Below, piece after piece: positions 34,943 through 43,282 of a DNA stretch of 64,000 nucleotides (position 1 is the stretch's first letter; every line of letters starts with the position of its first letter). Under the pieces are notes generated by a model. It did not search any database. It was not told where the DNA came from and saw only the letters and a list, made by a program, of their open reading frames with translations. Source of the DNA: SABI01 sp963663665 (GTDB taxonomy: Bacteria; Spirochaetota; Spirochaetia; Sphaerochaetales; Sphaerochaetaceae). The position numbers and the translations under genes were made by a program. The DNA lies in NCBI GenBank assembly GCA_963663665.2, contig CAXXKP010000001.1, positions 1,302,001-1,366,000 on the forward strand, given 5' to 3'.

Positions 34943-36274
34943 TCAAAATTGATAGGCTAAAGAAAAGGTAAGGGAATCATTCTGGGACCACATGTTGTAC
35001 AGACTATTTATATTTTCATCAAAGGTGCCATAAATATTTCCTTTTAACGAAAGAGTAATATCATCATCAATGGTATAATCTATTTTGGAAAGTATCGCAT
35101 ACCCTTGTGTTGATATTTGGTATGTAAGACCACTTTCGATTAGGAGTTTTTCCTTTAGAAGAGGTATATGTATTCCTAATATAATAGTATTATCTTGCTG
35201 ATTTGAAGACATCGTATCAATATCATTCAATACACCTTCTTGGTACCTAAGAATACTTGTTCCCAAATAACTCGCTGTTATATAGCTTGTACTTGTTGGT
35301 ATCAAATAGCTTATAGAACCAGTATATACAAATTTACTGTTATAGAGATTTGGGTTTGTTCCATCAGTGTCTTCACTTATATAGAAGGCTCCTTCTATGG
35401 CGAACGTGAAGGCGTCCTTTATATAATTTACTTCTGTCCCTACAATATTCATCTTCGTGTAGATCGTCTCAATATCACTCACATCGTATACTGGCCCTGC
35501 TGACACGATAGTATATAAATAAGCTGGTCTCTCATAATAACCATGGTAAAAGGAGAGTGCGGTTTCAATATTTCCTAAAGGGAAAGCAAAACGCGTACCA
35601 AACGATCCATATTCAAGAGTGGTTATCTGTGGAGTCGTATATGTTGCATTAGGAAGAATATTCAAGTAACCACTTGTATCTGGTAATGTAATCCATTTGC
35701 CACTCATAGCTACCTGGAGTGGTGTGAAAATTGGTTTATAAAGTAATTCTACATTAGTTGAATCAAAAAATAACTTTGCAAGAATCATTGGTTCACTTAT
35801 TTTTAATTCAAGAGGATCTATATGCAATCCAGAGCGTAAATCGTCTGCATTTAATATATCGACAACTCGAGCTGTATCAACAACTCCCCAACGATGTATA
35901 AAATAGCCAGCCTCTATTTTACCTCTTGGGATATAATAGGAAAGAGATAATTCTTTAATAATGTCTTTATATTCTACCTGGTCGGTTTTAAGTGGGTTTA
36001 AGGAAATATCGACATTTCCATCTATTGAGGAGCTTTTAAAGTATATTGATAATTCTAAATCTGAAATAGGATTCATCTCACTTTTAAGCACATCAGAAGT
36101 TTCTACGAATGTTTCTACTCCAACCAAGAGTTTTCCTCTAAAATCAAAAGACGCGGTAGTTGTTTTTTCATCTGTAGGAATTGTTTCTTCAAAAATTAGG
36201 TCGAACCCATCGCTAGCAAAAATTGAAATGCTAAGCAGCAATAATAAGATCAGGACGGCAAATCTCTTATTCAT
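34943..36274 (-). CDS. outer-membrane beta-barrel protein of the RND exporter operon (DUF1302-like)
   Basis: 443 residues. Signal peptide MNKRFAVLILLLLLSISIFA, then a long run of alternating beta strands ending in SLTFSLAYQF, a C-terminal aromatic strand typical of outer-membrane barrels. The segment YYIPRGKIEAGYFIHRWGVVD resembles the DUF1302 family, which in proteobacteria also accompanies an RND exporter and a LolA-like protein. Its start overlaps the stop of the LolA-like gene by one base. Confidence 0.75.
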   Translation of the reverse strand: MNKRFAVLILLLLLSISIFASDGFDLIFEETIPTDEKTTTASFDFRGKLLVGVETFVETSDVLKSEMNPISDLELSIYFKSSSIDGNVDISLNPLKTDQVEYKDIIKELSLSYYIPRGKIEAGYFIHRWGVVDTARVVDILNADDLRSGLHIDPLELKISEPMILAKLFFDSTNVELLYKPIFTPLQVAMSGKWITLPDTSGYLNILPNATYTTPQITTLEYGSFGTRFAFPLGNIETALSFYHGYYERPAYLYTIVSAGPVYDVSDIETIYTKMNIVGTEVNYIKDAFTFAIEGAFYISEDTDGTNPNLYNSKFVYTGSISYLIPTSTSYITASYLGTSILRYQEGVLNDIDTMSSNQQDNTIILGIHIPLLKEKLLIESGLTYQISTQGYAILSKIDYTIDDDITLSLKGNIYGTFDENINSLYNMWSQNDSLTFSLAYQF

Positions 36275-37062
36275 TATATTCTCCCTGTTTGTAAAAACTG
36301 GATGGTGAAATAAGCCTCTGGTATATAGATGTTAAATTTTGCTTGTTTTATTTCTATCCGAGTTTTATGTCCTGTTGCAACAGTACTCATTTCCATGATT
36401 GATGCAACCCAAACGTCATCAATTTTTTTAGTTTCCTGAGTCGTAAGGATTTTTAGTAGAGTGATTGTATCTTTATCGTAGAGTTCAACTCTCATAGGTA
36501 ACGAGGAAATTGCATCGACCCAAACTTTACTCTTCCCATAGTTAGAAGTGTCATATGGTAGTGATTCAATTACGTAAACCTCTCTATTATTAATTCGTGT
36601 TGTTTCAAGGTATTTGTGGACAGCTTCATTTTGATCAAATGTAGTTGCACTCATATCTGCATAGGAGAAATCACTACCCATAAAAGAGCCAGCACTTTCT
36701 CCACCTGATATTCTTTTACTTTGCTTAAGCGCTGGTAAGTATATCCATTGTTCATCTTCGCCATTTTTCTCGATAGTGAGAAATCGTGTTTGTTTCACGC
36801 TCGCAGGAGAAAGAAAGAGAGTAATACTTTGCGTTTTTCCCTCCTTTGTAAGTGTGAGTGTTTGAATCCTTCTTTCTCTTTCTTCTCCATTTGTCTCTAT
36901 GAGTGTAAGTGTGATATCAAGAGCCGATGTATTATGTGTTTGTGTCTCTTTAACTTTTTTCATAATCTCTATTGGATTGATATCAGCACTAAATAGATGA
37001 CTTGATAATATGAATAATTGAATTATTAGAATAATTATTACTTTGTTGATGTGATTTTTCAT
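36274..37062 (-). CDS. LolA-like outer-membrane lipoprotein-sorting protein
   Basis: 262 residues. The signal peptide is followed by NPIEIMKKVKETQTHNTSALDITLTL and LFLSPASVKQTRFLTIE, then QWIYLPALKQSKRISGGESAGSF in shorter recognisable blocks (IYLPALKQSKRISG, GSFMGSDFSYADM). This is the COG2834-related family that binds lipids or lipoproteins in the periplasm. It overlaps the RND gene by 4 bases (ATGA) and the barrel gene by 1 base, so the three are translationally coupled. Together they look like a lipid-export route to the outer membrane. Confidence 0.85.
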   Translation of the reverse strand: MKNHINKVIIILIIQLFILSSHLFSADINPIEIMKKVKETQTHNTSALDITLTLIETNGEERERRIQTLTLTKEGKTQSITLFLSPASVKQTRFLTIEKNGEDEQWIYLPALKQSKRISGGESAGSFMGSDFSYADMSATTFDQNEAVHKYLETTRINNREVYVIESLPYDTSNYGKSKVWVDAISSLPMRVELYDKDTITLLKILTTQETKKIDDVWVASIMEMSTVATGHKTRIEIKQAKFNIYIPEAYFTIQFLQTGRI

Positions 37063-39536
37063 AGATTTCCTTCTTTTAAGAGTTCTTTTTTATGCAAAAT
37101 TTGGAGAGCCACTGGGAGCACTGTGATACTAGATAGACCCGAAAAGATCATGGAAATACAAAAAAGTATTCCCATTTGCTTTATTGGGATAAAATGACTA
37201 AAGATAAGACCGGCAAAACCTAGAGTCACGGATACCATATTTATAATTATTGCCCTACCTGTAGTGTTCATAATTGTGGTTAAAAATAATAAATCTCCCT
37301 GAATTCTCTCAACTCTCTGATAAGCGGAGATGTAGTGAATTGCATAATCTACTCCTATGCCTATAGCAATTGCTGCTAGGAGAGAGGTGATTATATCTAG
37401 AGGTATACCTAGTAAAGACATTGATGAAAAAATCCCCATAAGAGCAAATGCAACTGGGATTAATCCAATAAATCCTAATTTTATATTTTTAAAGAGTAAC
37501 GATAGTAAGATGAACACTATGAACAATGAAGAGACTAGTGAATATATCTGGCTTTTTGTTACAAGGCTTGTGAGCGCTAAACTAATCGCCTCGCCTCCAC
37601 CTATTAAGATTGTATATTCATTATCTGCGGACCAGAAATCATTGATATAGGCAGTTAATTCAGATAATTTATTTACACTATTGTCCTTTAACATGATTGT
37701 GATAATAGTTTTGTCAGGTTCAATAGAGTCGTTAATCAGCATCTCTAGATTACCTGAATAAAGGACTAGGTATTGGCTTATAAGGTTGGTAAGGTCTTCT
37801 TCACTGGTAAGCCCATATTTTTGAGGATCGGTTGGAATTTCTTGATATGTGCTAGTATCAAATGGCATGGGATTTTGTTCGATAACTTCATCAACTGAAT
37901 TTACTTTATCTTTCCCCTCGAAACTGAATGAATCACTAAAGAAATCTAGAGAGACCTCTTTTTCACCCAAATTTTGATAGGGAATTGTCTGTTTATTTAT
38001 CATAAAATTCATTCTTTTTATATAGGGAATAATCGATTGGACTTTACCAACCTGAGGCAATATTTCAATTTCTTTGTTGAATGTATCAAGTTTTGTGAGA
38101 AAAGATGGATTTAGAATCCTTTTTGAGTTTCTACTAGAAATCATAACTTCTATAAGTCCACTACCACCCATTTTTTCATTATAAAGTACCGTATCTTGAA
38201 CTATTTTGCTTTTTTTATCAAAGAAATCGATCATATTTGTGCCACTTTTAATCCTAGGAATAAGCGAGATCGTTAAGATAATGAGTACAATAGAGATAAC
38301 TATGAATACCTTATGGTGTTTGGTGACGAGAACTGCAATAAAATTGCTTGTTGATCCTTTTGAACTCTTTTCTTCCCTTTTTTTCCAGATATCTATAACT
38401 TCTTTTCTAATTCCATTATGATACGTAATTCGTAGAAGGGATGGGAGAAGAATGAGAGCTGCGAATTGTGAAATAATTACACCAAATGCACTCAATAGGC
38501 CAAACATTCTAAAAGGAAGGAGAGGAGAGGTTAGTTGTGCAATAAAGCCTGCTGCTGTAGTAATCCCAGCAAGTATGATAGGCATTCTATTTTTTTTAAT
38601 AACAGAAGAAAGAGTAATGCATACTTCTTCAAATGAAACAGCTCCTGCTTTTGTTACAATTTCCTCATAAAAATGGCTCATAACATGGATAGCGTAGGCA
38701 CTTGCTACAATGAGAAGAATTACAGGAACTAGCATCGTTGCCATGGTAAATGTAATAGTAAAAAGAAACATCATTGAAATTACAATTGAGGCACTAAAGA
38801 TAATAGTGATGAGAGGTAAAATGATGCCAGTAATTTTTTTAAATGAGAATAGTAAGACGAGAACAATGAGAAATCCCACTATCGGCGCAAGAATTACCAT
38901 GTCACTTACGAGGCTTTTATTTATTTGCTGTTTAACTACAGGCAAGCCTATAAGGGTAAAATTCTCTTTATTATGATTACTATCAATGCTCAGTGTTCTA
39001 ATAGTGTCCATAAGTTCTTTTTGCGCAGTGGAGTCTAAACCTCTATTCATTGTAACTATAATTGAAGCCATAGTTTGGTCTTTTGATATGAGAGAGTTCT
39101 CATAAACATCTTTCCAACTCTCAAGGCGTTCTTTTAAGGATAGGATTTCATTCTCGCTGGTTCCACTAAAAAGAGGAACGACCTTCATTCCAAATTCGTC
39201 ACTATCAATATGATCTAGTGTTGTTATACTCATTACTGATTCAACCCCATCAAACGTTTTGATAGTATTACTCAAGCTCTCGATGAGAGCGAGACTTCCT
39301 GGTTGGAGAATCCCTTCTTCTTGATGGACTCCTAAAACTAAGCTATCAAGTGAGCCAAATTCCTTTTCTATAGTTTTGTTTATTTGAATAACCTCAGCTT
39401 CTTTTGGGATAAATACATCCGTCGAACTATCAATAGTGAGGTATCTAAACATTAGCCCAGAGAGAATGGTTAGTACTATTGCGAAAATAGTAACAAGAAT
39501 ATCCTTTGTAAGTTGTATCCGTTTAGTTTTCATCAC
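37059..39536 (-). CDS. RND-superfamily (MMPL-type) exporter
   Basis: 825 residues in two homologous halves, each with one helix, a large periplasmic loop and five to six helices: helices at about 15-30 and 210-370, then 405-425 and 660-815. The second half carries IAIGIGVDYAIHYIS, the family's charged intramembrane motif; the first half has the matching ASAYAIHVMSHFYEE. COG1033 exporters of this kind move lipids or hydrophobic compounds out of the inner membrane with proton energy. It heads the exporter operon, whose promoter must lie just right of 39536. Confidence 0.9.
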   Translation of the reverse strand: MMKTKRIQLTKDILVTIFAIVLTILSGLMFRYLTIDSSTDVFIPKEAEVIQINKTIEKEFGSLDSLVLGVHQEEGILQPGSLALIESLSNTIKTFDGVESVMSITTLDHIDSDEFGMKVVPLFSGTSENEILSLKERLESWKDVYENSLISKDQTMASIIVTMNRGLDSTAQKELMDTIRTLSIDSNHNKENFTLIGLPVVKQQINKSLVSDMVILAPIVGFLIVLVLLFSFKKITGIILPLITIIFSASIVISMMFLFTITFTMATMLVPVILLIVASAYAIHVMSHFYEEIVTKAGAVSFEEVCITLSSVIKKNRMPIILAGITTAAGFIAQLTSPLLPFRMFGLLSAFGVIISQFAALILLPSLLRITYHNGIRKEVIDIWKKREEKSSKGSTSNFIAVLVTKHHKVFIVISIVLIILTISLIPRIKSGTNMIDFFDKKSKIVQDTVLYNEKMGGSGLIEVMISSRNSKRILNPSFLTKLDTFNKEIEILPQVGKVQSIIPYIKRMNFMINKQTIPYQNLGEKEVSLDFFSDSFSFEGKDKVNSVDEVIEQNPMPFDTSTYQEIPTDPQKYGLTSEEDLTNLISQYLVLYSGNLEMLINDSIEPDKTIITIMLKDNSVNKLSELTAYINDFWSADNEYTILIGGGEAISLALTSLVTKSQIYSLVSSLFIVFILLSLLFKNIKLGFIGLIPVAFALMGIFSSMSLLGIPLDIITSLLAAIAIGIGVDYAIHYISAYQRVERIQGDLLFLTTIMNTTGRAIIINMVSVTLGFAGLIFSHFIPIKQMGILFCISMIFSGLSSITVLPVALQILHKKELLKEGNL

Positions 39537-39665
39537 GTAAACTGTATCTATTTCATCTATTTCTCGCTATCAATCAATGTAATGATATGAATCATCTTAA
39601 TGGGTGATTTGTCCCTCTTTGAACGTTTTTCCAATTGTGGTAGAATGGTGTAACGGAGAAAAATT

Positions 39666-40130
39666 ATGACAAATCAAGAATTAATAGAAATACTAAAGAA
39701 TCAAGAAGAGATAATCCAGTTCACATCTTTTGATTCTATACTTGCCTTTAAAATCGGATCTTTTGTAGTCAATCATGCAATAGAAAAAGCTTTGCCTATT
39801 GCTCTTGATATCAGCATCGGGAATAGATGCTTATTTCACTATTCTTCTAATGGAGCTTCATTAGATAACGAGATGTGGATTATGCGAAAAGTAAAAAGTG
39901 TAAAGAGATTTAAGCATAGTTCTTACCTATTAGGGAGGCAATTAAAGGAAGATGGGGAAAGTATGAGTGAGCGTTACATGATAAGTGAACAAGAATATGC
40001 TTTCCATGGGGGATGTTTCCCTATTATCTTGAAAGGTACTGGAGTAGTAGGAACTATGACTGTCTCTGGATTAACCCAAGAAGAAGATCACCAATTAGTC
40101 GTTGATACACTCATGCGATTTGTACAATAA
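39666..40130 (+). CDS. heme-degrading-domain (UPF0303/DUF336) protein
   Basis: 154 residues. The pattern ALPIALDISIGNRCLFHYSS, DNEMWIMRKVKSVKRF and HGGCFPIILKGTGVVGTMTV matches the YBR137W/UPF0303 group of the HbpS-like (DUF336) fold. Members bind heme or small molecules; the actual role is unsettled. It is 24 bases ahead of an iron alcohol dehydrogenase, so the two form an operon. Confidence 0.8.
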   Translation: MTNQELIEILKNQEEIIQFTSFDSILAFKIGSFVVNHAIEKALPIALDISIGNRCLFHYSSNGASLDNEMWIMRKVKSVKRFKHSSYLLGRQLKEDGESMSERYMISEQEYAFHGGCFPIILKGTGVVGTMTVSGLTQEEDHQLVVDTLMRFVQ

Positions 40131-40154
40131 ATATACTATTAGGAGAATAATTAT

Positions 40155-41330
40155 ATGTTAAATTTTAGCTACTACAACCCAACAAGGATCATTTTTGGGA
40201 AAGATTCAATTTCTGAAGTAGGTTCTGAATTGAAAAAGCATTCATCAAAAGTTCTGTTTCATTATGGAAGTGGTTCTATAAAGAAGAATGGAGTATATAA
40301 GAAAGTAACAGCATCTTTAAAAGAAGCTGGTATTGAGTATATAGAACTCTCAGGAGTAGTTCCAAATCCCAGACTCTCTTTAGTAAGAGAGGGAATTGCT
40401 TTATGTAAGAAAGAGAAAATTGATTTTATCCTAGCTGTAGGTGGTGGGTCCGTTATTGACTCCGCGAAAGCAATAGCATTCGGTACTTTACTCACTGATA
40501 AAGATGTTTGGGATGACTTTTATATGGAACAAGGGAGTGAAGTCACCAAGGCTTTAGGTGTAGGAGTTGTTCTCACTATTCCTGCTGCTGGAAGTGAGAG
40601 TTCTACAGGTTCTGTTATTACAAATGAAACGAATAATCTAAAGCGTGCAGTAAACAGTGAAGCCCTCATTCCTTTATTTGCTATAATGGATCCAGAGACG
40701 AACTATTCACTACCAGATTATCAGAGCGCATGTGGAGCTTCAGATATCTTAGCTCACCTACAAGAGAGATATTTTACAAGTGCTACGCACAATGATTTAT
40801 CAGATAGACTCTTAGAAAATGCAATGAGAAATATTATTAGTTATGCTCCTCTCGCATTAAAACACCCAACAGATTATCGTTATAGAAGTGAATTGATGTG
40901 GACAGGTACGATAGCTCATAATAACCTTTTAGATAGAGGAAGAGTGGGAGATTGGGCTTCACATGATATTGAACATGAATTATCTGGTATTTATGATATA
41001 GCTCACGGAGCTGGTTTGTCGATTATATTTCCTGCATGGATGCGCTATGTCTATCATGAAAATATTGACAGATTTGTCCAATATGCAATTAGAGTGTGGG
41101 ATGTATCAATCACTTTTGATGATAAAGATGCTATAGTAGAGACAGCAATTGATCGTCTTGAAGCCTTTTATCGATCACTAGGTCTCCCTGTTCATTTAGG
41201 GGATGCTGGAATAGGTCCTGATAAAATCAAGCTAATGAGTGATAATGCGTTGATAGGACGAAAAGGGGTAGGAAATTTCCTCACACTTACTAGCGCTGAT
41301 ATTGAAAAGATCTTCCGGTTAGCACTTTAA
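40155..41330 (+). CDS. iron-containing alcohol dehydrogenase (butanol-dehydrogenase type)
   Basis: 391 residues. NAD(P) motif AVGGGSVIDSAKAIA near residue 97, PAAGSESSTGSV near 145, and the metal-binding part CGASDILAHLQERYF and HDIEHELSGIYDIAHGAGLS with the His ligands. The family reduces aldehydes such as butanal with NAD(P)H; YqhD/BdhB-like members resemble it most. AGGAG precedes the ATG. It would serve fermentation or aldehyde detoxification in an anaerobe. Its stop is 4 bases from that of the convergent NapH-like gene. Confidence 0.92.
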   Translation: MLNFSYYNPTRIIFGKDSISEVGSELKKHSSKVLFHYGSGSIKKNGVYKKVTASLKEAGIEYIELSGVVPNPRLSLVREGIALCKKEKIDFILAVGGGSVIDSAKAIAFGTLLTDKDVWDDFYMEQGSEVTKALGVGVVLTIPAAGSESSTGSVITNETNNLKRAVNSEALIPLFAIMDPETNYSLPDYQSACGASDILAHLQERYFTSATHNDLSDRLLENAMRNIISYAPLALKHPTDYRYRSELMWTGTIAHNNLLDRGRVGDWASHDIEHELSGIYDIAHGAGLSIIFPAWMRYVYHENIDRFVQYAIRVWDVSITFDDKDAIVETAIDRLEAFYRSLGLPVHLGDAGIGPDKIKLMSDNALIGRKGVGNFLTLTSADIEKIFRLAL

Positions 41331-41334
41331 CTAA

Positions 41335-41904
41335 TCAGGTGGGAATCTTCTTTAAGAGGGTTCCCACTGGACATACAGCGCACCAAGCCCTTCCTCTATA
41401 GAGAATTCCAAACCAGAGCCCTAATATTGTGCTACTAAGCATCACGGAATAGAGTCGATATGAGAGATGAATAATCCATTGGCTTAACTCAATATTCAAC
41501 ACCTGTGGTATAGGAAATAGAGGGATTGCAATAAACAGTCTTATGAAGGGCATGGCCGCCATATTTCCAAATGCAACCTGAATTGTGCTTCCAGTGATAA
41601 AGATGAGATTCATAGAAATATAGGTAAGAAGAAGCTTCTTCAAATATCCATCTGTAAACATTACTGGGGTCTTCTTATATGTACCTTTTTTCCTTCCTAC
41701 TACGGATATGAAAGAGGCTCTGGGACAATAATGGCGACACCATAGATTTTCTTTCTTTATGACTAATATGATGAATGGTATTGTAATACAAAAAATAGCT
41801 GTTAAAGAAAATGCAATAGAGATGAAAGGGAGAATAAAATAGAGTAATGTAATTATGAAAAGACCTGTTATCAACCCTTTTTTTCTATGTACAGGGGATG
41901 CCAT
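41335..41904 (-). CDS. NapH/YccM-like 4Fe-4S membrane protein
   Basis: 189 residues from the ATG at 41904, which overlaps the TAA of the upstream ferredoxin gene by one base (TAATG). Four to five membrane helices carry two cytoplasmic cysteine motifs, LWCRHYCPRASF near residue 58 and WCAVCPVGTLL near the C-terminus, as in the membrane half of NapH/NosR-type proteins. The ferredoxin domain usually fused to it is supplied by the separate upstream gene. It is probably an electron-transfer unit at the inner membrane; the donor and acceptor are unknown. Confidence 0.8.
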   Translation of the reverse strand: MASPVHRKKGLITGLFIITLLYFILPFISIAFSLTAIFCITIPFIILVIKKENLWCRHYCPRASFISVVGRKKGTYKKTPVMFTDGYLKKLLLTYISMNLIFITGSTIQVAFGNMAAMPFIRLFIAIPLFPIPQVLNIELSQWIIHLSYRLYSVMLSSTILGLWFGILYRGRAWCAVCPVGTLLKKIPT

Positions 41905-42149
41905 TATTTTTTTACCATCACAAGTGCTCTTGGAAAACAATATCTAACACATTTCCCACAACTTGTACATAATTTATAGTCAATTACCGGAGCTTTTAAC
42001 CCGACCTGAGATATCGCCCCTGTTGGACAGGAATGGATAACTGGACAGTGATGATTCTGAGGACAACGCTGTTTTACTACAACGAGTTTTCTAGGTCCAA
42101 TAATTTTTTCTTGCTTCGGTGGAAATCCAAATAATTCTCTTAAACCCAT
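41904..42149 (-). CDS. small 4Fe-4S ferredoxin
   Basis: 81 residues. The C-terminal half has a classical cluster motif CTSCGKCVRYCFP. The N-terminal half has a looser set, RCPQNHHCPVIHSCPTGAI, with C-x5-C-x5-CP spacing; with seven Cys in all, the second cluster is atypical or absent. It is coupled to the NapH-like gene by a TAATG overlap and should pass electrons to or from it. Confidence 0.82.
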   Translation of the reverse strand: MGLRELFGFPPKQEKIIGPRKLVVVKQRCPQNHHCPVIHSCPTGAISQVGLKAPVIDYKLCTSCGKCVRYCFPRALVMVKK

Positions 42150-42220
42150 ATACTAGTATCCTCAATATGCGAGATAGTCAGAATACTAACCGTGTTATCC
42201 TTTTTTTGACAGTGACGAAG

Positions 42221-43276
42221 TCACAGTACTTTATTTTCCTCGGAGATTTCTTTGAATTGAGGCCGCACGCGCAAAAAACATTCTAGAACTTTTGGATGGA
42301 AGTGAGAGGGCCTAGTTCTTCCATCTCCATGAGTGATAATTTCTACAGCTTCTTCATGACTATAGGCTTCTTTATATGGTCTTTTTGAAACAAGGGCGTC
42401 ATATACATCAACAATTGCCACGATTGCTCCACTTATTGGAATATCAGCTCCTTTTAAATTGCTAGGATACCCAGATCCATCATATTTTTCATGGTGTGAA
42501 AGAGCAATCTCGTAGGCCTTTTCTAAAAATGTGTTTTTTCCCATCATTTCCATCGTGGTTTGAATTGCTTGAGCTCCTTGAATTGTGTGTTCTTTCATTT
42601 CTGCCATCTCTTCTGCTGTCAAAGACTCATTCTTTAATAAAATTGAATCTGGTACTGCTACTTTTCCGATATCGTGTAGTGCAGATGCTTGAGCCAATAG
42701 GCTCACTTCACAAGGATCTAATAAATCTGGGTGTGTGGTAGCAACTTCACTAGCGAGAATATGACAATAACGTTGTGTATTGAAAATATGAATACCTGTG
42801 GTATTGTCTCTAGATTCTGCTAAATAGGATACAGCTTGTACTACAGTATCTCTTGTATGTTCTAATTCTTTAGTACGTGCGGATACGAGTGATTCAAGAT
42901 GTTTCCTGTGATTAGCGAGTTCTAGCTGAATATCTACTCTTTTTTTGACGATATCGGTATTAAAAGGTTTGGTTATATAATCAACAGCCCCTAAACTAAA
43001 TCCTTTAAGCTGATCATCTGTTTGGTCTAATCCTGTTGTAAAAATAACAGGTATTTCTTTTAGATTTTTGTCTGCCTGCAGGATTTTTAAAAATTGGAAT
43101 CCATCCATTCCAGGTAGAATGCAATCAAGGATTATTACATCAGGAATTTCAATTTGTAAAAGATTTAGAGCTTTTTCAGCATCAATTGCAATAATGAGGT
43201 TGTATTCCTTTTCAAGAGAGGCAACAAGTAAGTCGATGTGAAATGGTGAATCTTCGACAATCAATATAGTGTACAT
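42221..43276 (-). CDS. response regulator with HD-GYP cyclic-di-GMP phosphodiesterase domain
   Basis: 351 residues. The receiver domain (about 1-120) has D51 in VIILDCILPGMDG and K-loop YITKPFN. A short coiled linker leads to HD-GYP: ALHDIGKVAVPD with the HD pair, and SHHEKYDGSGYPSNLKG with the GYP signature. It should hydrolyse c-di-GMP on phosphorylation. It starts 6 bases after the stop of the hybrid kinase, its presumed partner. Confidence 0.95.
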   Translation of the reverse strand: MYTILIVEDSPFHIDLLVASLEKEYNLIIAIDAEKALNLLQIEIPDVIILDCILPGMDGFQFLKILQADKNLKEIPVIFTTGLDQTDDQLKGFSLGAVDYITKPFNTDIVKKRVDIQLELANHRKHLESLVSARTKELEHTRDTVVQAVSYLAESRDNTTGIHIFNTQRYCHILASEVATTHPDLLDPCEVSLLAQASALHDIGKVAVPDSILLKNESLTAEEMAEMKEHTIQGAQAIQTTMEMMGKNTFLEKAYEIALSHHEKYDGSGYPSNLKGADIPISGAIVAIVDVYDALVSKRPYKEAYSHEEAVEIITHGDGRTRPSHFHPKVLECFLRVRPQFKEISEENKVL

Positions 43277-43282
43277 AATATG

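Noticed and set aside
41338..41370. GTGGGAA / TTCCCAC hairpin at the convergent gene ends
   Set aside because: It lies within the coding end of the NapH-like gene and has no T run; termination is not supported.
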